64,000 bases of DNA, taken from contig NZ_RHHS01000032.1 in NCBI RefSeq assembly GCF_003710935.1, positions 88,876-152,875 of the forward strand, written 5' to 3'. This DNA comes from Brevibacillus gelatini (GTDB taxonomy: Bacteria; Bacillota; Bacilli; Brevibacillales; Brevibacillaceae). The notes under the pieces were generated by a model. It was not told the DNA's origin. It saw only the letters and a list, made by a program, of their open reading frames with translations, and searched no databases. Position 1 is the stretch's first letter. Every line of letters begins with the position of its first letter. Positions 59,783 through 64,000 of this stretch are shown here, one piece after another. The translations under genes were made by a program, and so were the position numbers.

Positions 59783-59810
59783 ATTATATTTTTTCTAAAT
59801 TTATTGACAA
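59783..59810 (-). promoter_or_regulatory. Promoter of the coiled-coil gene
   Basis: On the minus strand TTGTCA (59805-59810), 16-bp spacer, TATAAT (59783-59788). Confidence 0.65.
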
Positions 59811-60037
59811 TTCTAACGAAAGGCTGTGGTGTTGTAAATAGCCCAATTTTGGATGTAAGCGCTTTAGTTGTGAAAAGTGTGTGAACGCTCGATCGGATTT
59901 TTGGGAAGCTGCTGTTTGCACGGCCAAATGTGGGAAAATAACAGGAGAAGTACACTCGACAGTATGTTCTTGACGGGCAGTCATGTTATGATGAAGGGTA
60001 GACTTAGGGCAGTGCGCCCTCGGGAAGGTGTGGACTG

Positions 60038-61207
60038 GTGATTTACTTAGACAACAGTGCGACAACCCGGCCTCATCCGGAGGTCGTGGAGACTGTGAGA
60101 CGGGCAATGGAGGACTATTACGGAAATCCGTCCTCGCTGCACCAAAAAGGGGTAGAGGCGGAAAAACTGCTGAAGCAGGCGCGAAAGGTTGCCGCGCAAT
60201 ACCTTGGCTGCAAAGAGGGGGAGATCATTTTTACCTCCGGAGGCACGGAAAGCAATAATACGGCAATCAAAGGCATTGCCTTTCAATATCAAAACAGAGG
60301 GAAGCATATCATTACGACGCAGGTGGAGCATCCGGCTGTCTACGATGTGTGCAAGCAGCTCGAAGGCTTCGGGTTTACTGTGACCTACCTGCCCGTGGAC
60401 CGGGAAGGGCGCGTATCTGTGGAAGATGTAAAGCGTGCACTCCGGCCGGATACGATTCTCGTTTCCGTCATGCACGTCAACAATGAGCTGGGGACGATCC
60501 AGCCTGTTGCGGAAATCGGACAGTGGCTGAAACAGTTTCCAAAGGTGCTGTTCCACGTGGATGCCGTGCAAGGGATCGGCAAAGTGCCGCTGCGGCTGCA
60601 AAACTCCGGGATTGACCTGCTGAGCGTCTCGGCGCACAAGTTTTACGGTCCGCGGGGAGCAGGCATTTTGTACAAGCGCGAGGGACTGATTATTCACCCG
60701 CTGATGATGGGCGGCGGTCAGGAAGGCGGGATTCGTTCAGGGACGGAAAATCTTCCGGCGATCGCTGGTTTGGCCAAAGCGATCCGGATCGTAGAAGAAC
60801 TCGGCCAGGCGGAAGTCGACCGGCTGCGTGACTTGCACAAGCAGCTTCGCGAAGGCATCGAGCGAATCGAAGGCTGTATCGTCAACACGCCCGAAGCTGG
60901 CGCAGCACCACATATCATGAATCTGTCTGTGCCAGGCGTGAAGGCGGAAGTGCTGCTGCACGCTTTGGAAGAGCGAGGCTTTCTCGTCTCCACCAAGTCG
61001 GCCTGCTCCTCCAAGGTGAACGAGCCGAGCCGCGTGCTTACGGCAGCGGGGATTGAGCGTGATTGCGCGCTGTCGTCGCTGCGCATCAGTCTGGGTCGGG
61101 AAAATACGAGTGAGGATATTGCTCAATTTTTGACCGCGCTGGAAACGTGTGTGGGCGCCTTGCGCTCGCTTCTCAAGCCGCAGTCTGTTCCAGATCGCCG
61201 AAAATAG
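60038..61207 (+). CDS. nifZ: Cysteine desulfurase
   Basis: PLP enzyme of 389 residues that supplies persulfide sulfur. Start: M-I-Y-L-D-N-S-A-T-T-R-P-H-P. SSGTES-type F-T-S-G-G-T-E-S-N-N, PLP lysine in LSVSAHKFYGPRGAGILY (about 203), catalytic Cys loop in STKSACSSK (about 325). GTG start at 60038. The next gene is thiI (30 bp away), the same pairing as Bacillus nifZ-thiI, so its main task here is probably tRNA s4U8. Confidence 0.95.
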   Translation: MIYLDNSATTRPHPEVVETVRRAMEDYYGNPSSLHQKGVEAEKLLKQARKVAAQYLGCKEGEIIFTSGGTESNNTAIKGIAFQYQNRGKHIITTQVEHPAVYDVCKQLEGFGFTVTYLPVDREGRVSVEDVKRALRPDTILVSVMHVNNELGTIQPVAEIGQWLKQFPKVLFHVDAVQGIGKVPLRLQNSGIDLLSVSAHKFYGPRGAGILYKREGLIIHPLMMGGGQEGGIRSGTENLPAIAGLAKAIRIVEELGQAEVDRLRDLHKQLREGIERIEGCIVNTPEAGAAPHIMNLSVPGVKAEVLLHALEERGFLVSTKSACSSKVNEPSRVLTAAGIERDCALSSLRISLGRENTSEDIAQFLTALETCVGALRSLLKPQSVPDRRK

Positions 61208-61237
61208 CGTAAAACGAAACGGTTAAAGGAGATAATT

Positions 61238-62437
61238 ATGAACTACGATGTAATTTTGATTCGTTATGGCGAACTTGCCCTCAAAGGCAAAAACCGCGAT
61301 CAATTTGAAGATGCGCTGGCCAGAAGCGTGAAAAGCGTGCTGCGTTCCTTTTTCAAGGTAAAGGTGAGACGCAACTACGGACGGATGTACGTCGAGCTTC
61401 ACGGAGAAGATGCTTACGCCGTCATGGACCGCTTGAAACGCGTTTTTGGGATTTCTTCCATCAGCCCAACCATTCAGGTTGAGCCGGATATGGATACGAT
61501 CAAGGAAAAGGCGCTTGAGCTGATCCGCCAGTTGACCCCGGAGCCACGCACGTTTCGCGTCGTAACGCGCCGCGCCGACAAACGTTTTCCGATTCCTTCG
61601 ATGGAAGTCAACCGCATCGTCGGCACGCACATTTTGCGGGCACTTCCTGCGATCAAGGTGGACGTGCATGAGCCGGAAACAGTTGTCAATCTGGAGATTC
61701 GCGCAGAAGGAACGTACATCAGCTGCGAAACGATTCCGGGACCAGGCGGCCTGCCGGTTGGCGTGAGCGGAAAAGTGCTTTTGCTTTTGTCAGGCGGAAT
61801 CGATAGCCCTGTCGCCGGCTGGATGATGATGAAGCGCGGGGTTACGCTCGAAGCGATTCATTTCCACAGCTATCCGTTTACCAGTGAACGCGCCCTGCAA
61901 AAAGTGCGCGATCTTGCGCAAAAGCTGACCAAATGGGGCGGGACGATTCGTCTGCACGTCGTACCTTTCACCGAGATTCAGACGGCTATCCGCGAAAAGT
62001 GTCCGGAAGATTATTTGATTACGATCATGCGCCGCTTTATGATGCGGATCTCTGAGCGTGTAGCGGAAAATACGAAAGCAAAGGCTTTGGCGACTGGCGA
62101 AAGTTTGGGACAGGTTGCTTCGCAAACGTTGGAGAGCATGGATACAATCAACAAGGTGATTTCGATTCCGATTTTGCGTCCGCTGATCGGGATGGACAAA
62201 GTCGACATTACCGATCTCGCGCGCAAAATCGACACGTATGAGCTGTCCATTTTGCCGTACGAAGATTGCTGCACCGTATTTACGCCGAAAAATCCTGTGA
62301 CAAGACCAAAGCCGTATCTCGCTGCCAGGTTTGAAGAAGCGCTGGATGTGGAAGCGCTTGTCGAGGATGCGGTAGCACGCACCGTCATCGAAGAGATTAC
62401 GACCAAGCCAAAAGAAACGACAACCGATCTGTTTTAA
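61238..62437 (+). CDS. thiI: tRNA 4-thiouridine synthase ThiI
   Basis: Makes 4-thiouridine at tRNA position 8, 399 residues. Ferredoxin-like/THUMP N-terminal part (V-I-L-I-R-Y-G-E-L-A-L-K-G-K-N-R), P-loop LLLLSGGIDSPVAGW (about 188), and C-terminal T-G-E-S-L-G-Q-V-A-S-Q and YEDCCTVFTP. It lacks the C-terminal rhodanese domain of the E. coli enzyme, as is usual in Bacillus. AAAGGAG precedes the ATG. In an operon with nifZ. Confidence 0.97.
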   Translation: MNYDVILIRYGELALKGKNRDQFEDALARSVKSVLRSFFKVKVRRNYGRMYVELHGEDAYAVMDRLKRVFGISSISPTIQVEPDMDTIKEKALELIRQLTPEPRTFRVVTRRADKRFPIPSMEVNRIVGTHILRALPAIKVDVHEPETVVNLEIRAEGTYISCETIPGPGGLPVGVSGKVLLLLSGGIDSPVAGWMMMKRGVTLEAIHFHSYPFTSERALQKVRDLAQKLTKWGGTIRLHVVPFTEIQTAIREKCPEDYLITIMRRFMMRISERVAENTKAKALATGESLGQVASQTLESMDTINKVISIPILRPLIGMDKVDITDLARKIDTYELSILPYEDCCTVFTPKNPVTRPKPYLAARFEEALDVEALVEDAVARTVIEEITTKPKETTTDLF

Positions 62438-62477
62438 AGTTTTGTATAGAGAAAACGCATGACAGGGGAGAAGAGTC

Positions 62478-63254
62478 ATGATTATCCGCTATGAGCGTAA
62501 TGGCAAGGTAAAGCATGGGTGGATGGTAGAAGAGGATCACAAGGTGCGGGTGATCGAAGGGGATATTTATAAAGTCCAAACAGCCAAACCGATCATGACG
62601 GGACTGGAGCTGCCGCTGGACGAGATCAGCCTGAAAGCGCCATGCGATCCGAGCAAAGTCGTGTGCATTGGCTTGAACTATCGGGACCACGCCGCCGAGA
62701 TGGGGATAGAGTTGCCGAAAGAGCCGCTGATGTTCTTGAAGCCGTCCACTACTGTTGTAGGTCCGGGCGAGCCGATTGTTTATCCCAAGCTGACCGAAAA
62801 CCTTCATTATGAAGGCGAACTGGCGATTGTCATCAAAAAGGAAGCGAAAAGGGTAAAGGCTTCTGAAGCGGACCACTACATCCTTGGCTTTACGTGCGCG
62901 ATTGACGTAACCGCTCGCGATTTGCAAATGAGCGATGGGCAATGGACGCGGGCTAAAGGCTTTGACACGTTTTGCCCGCTGGGACCAGCGATCGCTCCGA
63001 AGCTGGATTATGCGAATCTGCGCATCGTGACACGAGTAAACGGAGAAGTGCGTCAGGATGCCAGCACAGAGCAGTTGATCTTTACCATTCCGCAGCTAGT
63101 GGAGGCGGTATCCGCAGTCATGACTCTTCGGCCTGGCGATGTGATTTTGACTGGAACACCGTCTGGCGTGGGCGAGTTGAAGATCGGAGACGAAATCTCT
63201 GTCACGATTGAAGGGATTGGAACGTTGACGACACATGTAGTTGGCGAGGAATAG
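62478..63254 (+). CDS. Fumarylacetoacetate hydrolase-family protein
   Basis: A 258-residue protein of the FAH/HpcE group. Metal-binding stretch: GLNYRDHAAEMG (catalytic His), MFLKPSTTVVGPGEPI, N-L-H-Y-E-G-E-L-A-I-V-I (Glu ligands), and F-T-C-A-I-D-V-T-A-R-D (Asp). C-terminal motif: G-D-V-I-L-T-G-T-P-S-G-V-G. GGGGAGAAG lies before the ATG. Relatives hydrolyse acylpyruvates or 2-keto-hydratase substrates or decarboxylate oxaloacetate; not resolved here. 40 bp after thiI, possibly same transcript. Confidence 0.88.
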   Translation: MIIRYERNGKVKHGWMVEEDHKVRVIEGDIYKVQTAKPIMTGLELPLDEISLKAPCDPSKVVCIGLNYRDHAAEMGIELPKEPLMFLKPSTTVVGPGEPIVYPKLTENLHYEGELAIVIKKEAKRVKASEADHYILGFTCAIDVTARDLQMSDGQWTRAKGFDTFCPLGPAIAPKLDYANLRIVTRVNGEVRQDASTEQLIFTIPQLVEAVSAVMTLRPGDVILTGTPSGVGELKIGDEISVTIEGIGTLTTHVVGEE

Positions 63255-63265
63255 TTGCCAGGGCA

Positions 63266-63300
63266 GCCCCCTTTTTTTTGAAGGGGGCTTGGCTTTTTCT
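63266..63300 (+). terminator. Intrinsic terminator
   Basis: GCCCCCTT (63266-63273) pairs with AAGGGGGC (63281-63288), T-rich after. Confidence 0.8.
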
Positions 63301-63367
63301 CCTGACTTTTTTAGGAGATGCGAAAAAAAGTGTTTTCCGGCTGTGCGCGGTGGCAAGGGAGGCGCAT

Positions 63368-63643
63368 TTATTCTTTTTCGTTCGGGTCATCGTGTATCGG
63401 ATGAGCCGACGGGTCCTGGCGCGGCAAGTCCTGATGCATTTGGCGTGTTTCATAAGTAAAGCGAGTCGTCGTGGAATGTTGTCCAGGCTCCCAGCCAGTG
63501 GCTTTTCCCAATCGCGTTTCATTGGTGGAGGCACCGTATGGACCTTCCGGGAATTCCTCCTGAAGAATTTCGTTGCGCTGTGATTCAACTGTTGATAACT
63601 CACTGTATTGTTCGTCTTGGTCATAGGTTGGTTTTGGAGCCAT
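63368..63643 (-). CDS. Conserved small cytosolic protein
   Basis: A 91-residue acidic protein with E-E-F-P-E-G-P-Y-G in the middle and L-P-R-Q-D-P-S-A-H-P-I-H-D-D-P at the end. The pattern is one I associate with a conserved Bacillales family without known function. AAGGCGGTG lies before the ATG. No membrane segment or signal. Confidence 0.7.
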   Translation of the reverse strand: MAPKPTYDQDEQYSELSTVESQRNEILQEEFPEGPYGASTNETRLGKATGWEPGQHSTTTRFTYETRQMHQDLPRQDPSAHPIHDDPNEKE

Positions 63644-63845
63644 CGTAGCACCGCCTTTTCGTAGTAAGGTAAGGGGAACAAGACAAGCAAGGGCGTTTTT
63701 GCAGGAGTTGCATGCATAGTGTGAAATAAAAAGGGAAGCACTATTCGCTTTTTGTTGACTAACTGTTTGCGTTTCGTTATACTTAAATTCCGCTTTATAA
63801 AATTCATCTGTAGTGAAAAGTTTGCATAAAAAGTGAAAGAAAGTC
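63644..63845. other. Intergenic sequence upstream of rRNA promoters
   Basis: I see no gene. It is A/T-rich and immediately precedes the tandem rRNA-type promoters. Confidence 0.55.
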
Positions 63846-63949
63846 TTGACTCAATACAGGTGATTTTGTTATATTAATACTTGTCGCTGCTGAGTACAGC
63901 AAAATGGTTGAAAAAACCTCTTGCAAAACGAAGTGCGATGTGGTAATAT
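63846..63949 (+). promoter_or_regulatory. Tandem promoters of an rRNA operon
   Basis: P1: TTGACT (63846-63851), 18 bp, TATATT (63870-63875). P2: TTGCAA (63921-63926), 17 bp, TAATAT (63944-63949). Downstream the window ends in GCTCTTTGAAAACTG, a motif commonly found just before 16S rRNA in Bacillales. The 16S gene itself lies beyond base 64000. Confidence 0.8.
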
Positions 63950-64000
63950 TGAAAAGTCGCCTTTGGGCGATTGGTTGATGAAAATGCTCTTTGAAAACTG

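Noticed and set aside
1..64000. CRISPR arrays, tRNA genes or complete rRNA genes
   Set aside because: No regularly spaced repeats and no cloverleaf-type tRNA sequence seen; only the promoter/leader of an rRNA operon is present at the right edge.

Overview
The window reads as a chromosomal stretch of a moderately GC-rich, spore-forming Bacillales bacterium, most likely Brevibacillus or a close relative (inference). Support: ccpA next to aroA, the acuABC block, rpsD, and a refZ / EzrA-like / cysteine desulfurase / thiI order as in Bacillus; sporulation genes (ytrH-ytrI, spo0M, a YjcZ-like peptide, yheC/D-like); codY; a BrxC/YtxJ bacilliredoxin; an S-layer-homology protein; and consistent AGGAGG-type ribosome binding sites. 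The window ends inside the promoter/leader region of an rRNA operon.

Layout. 1-6 kb: partial ogt, moaC with an MFS exporter, a methionine-salvage-type aminotransferase behind a SAM-I riboswitch, an uncharacterised gene under a Fur-box promoter, and a second aminotransferase. 6-8.4 kb: an iron cluster of encapsulin shell, IMEF ferritin-like cargo with a C-terminal loading peptide, and a divergent DUF2325 gene behind two Fur boxes. 8.4-12.5 kb: a trypsin/HtrA-like protease gene split by a compact 3,344-bp element carrying a large serine recombinase, an HxlR regulator and a YheC/YheD ATP-grasp protein. 12.8-18 kb: PadR regulator, M29 aminopeptidase, small zinc proteins, bacilliredoxin and a decayed IS3-family element. 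18-30.7 kb: large FtsA/PilM-like ATPase, DAHP synthase, CsoR-like regulator, ccpA, an MTA/SAH nucleosidase fused to a glutaredoxin domain, acuCBA, PBP1A and rpsD. 31-42.5 kb: SLH protein, phosphatase, diguanylate cyclase, metallo-hydrolase, lipoprotein, TetR (RefZ-like) and a TPM/EzrA-like fusion. 42.5-64 kb: oxidoreductase, GNAT, MFS pumps, sporulation genes, codY, an RpiR regulator with an enolase-superfamily racemase, small conserved genes, dapF, LysM protein, cysteine desulfurase, thiI and a FAH-family hydrolase.

How parts work together. The most striking structure is the split protease. A 6-bp direct repeat (8720-8725 and 12064-12069) marks the junctions. Joining the host arms through one copy gives a continuous 242-residue protease with His, Asp and Ser restored in frame; His and Asp lie in one half, Ser in the other. 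The arrangement resembles the developmentally excised elements known in sporulating bacilli (skin in sigK, SP-beta in spsM, vfbin in spoVFB), although this element, host gene and cargo are not ones I recognise. The iron cluster suggests a mineralising nanocompartment with neighbouring genes controlled by Fur. Several domain fusions (nucleosidase-glutaredoxin, TPM-EzrA-like, FtsA-like with a repeated C-terminal half) also deserve attention.
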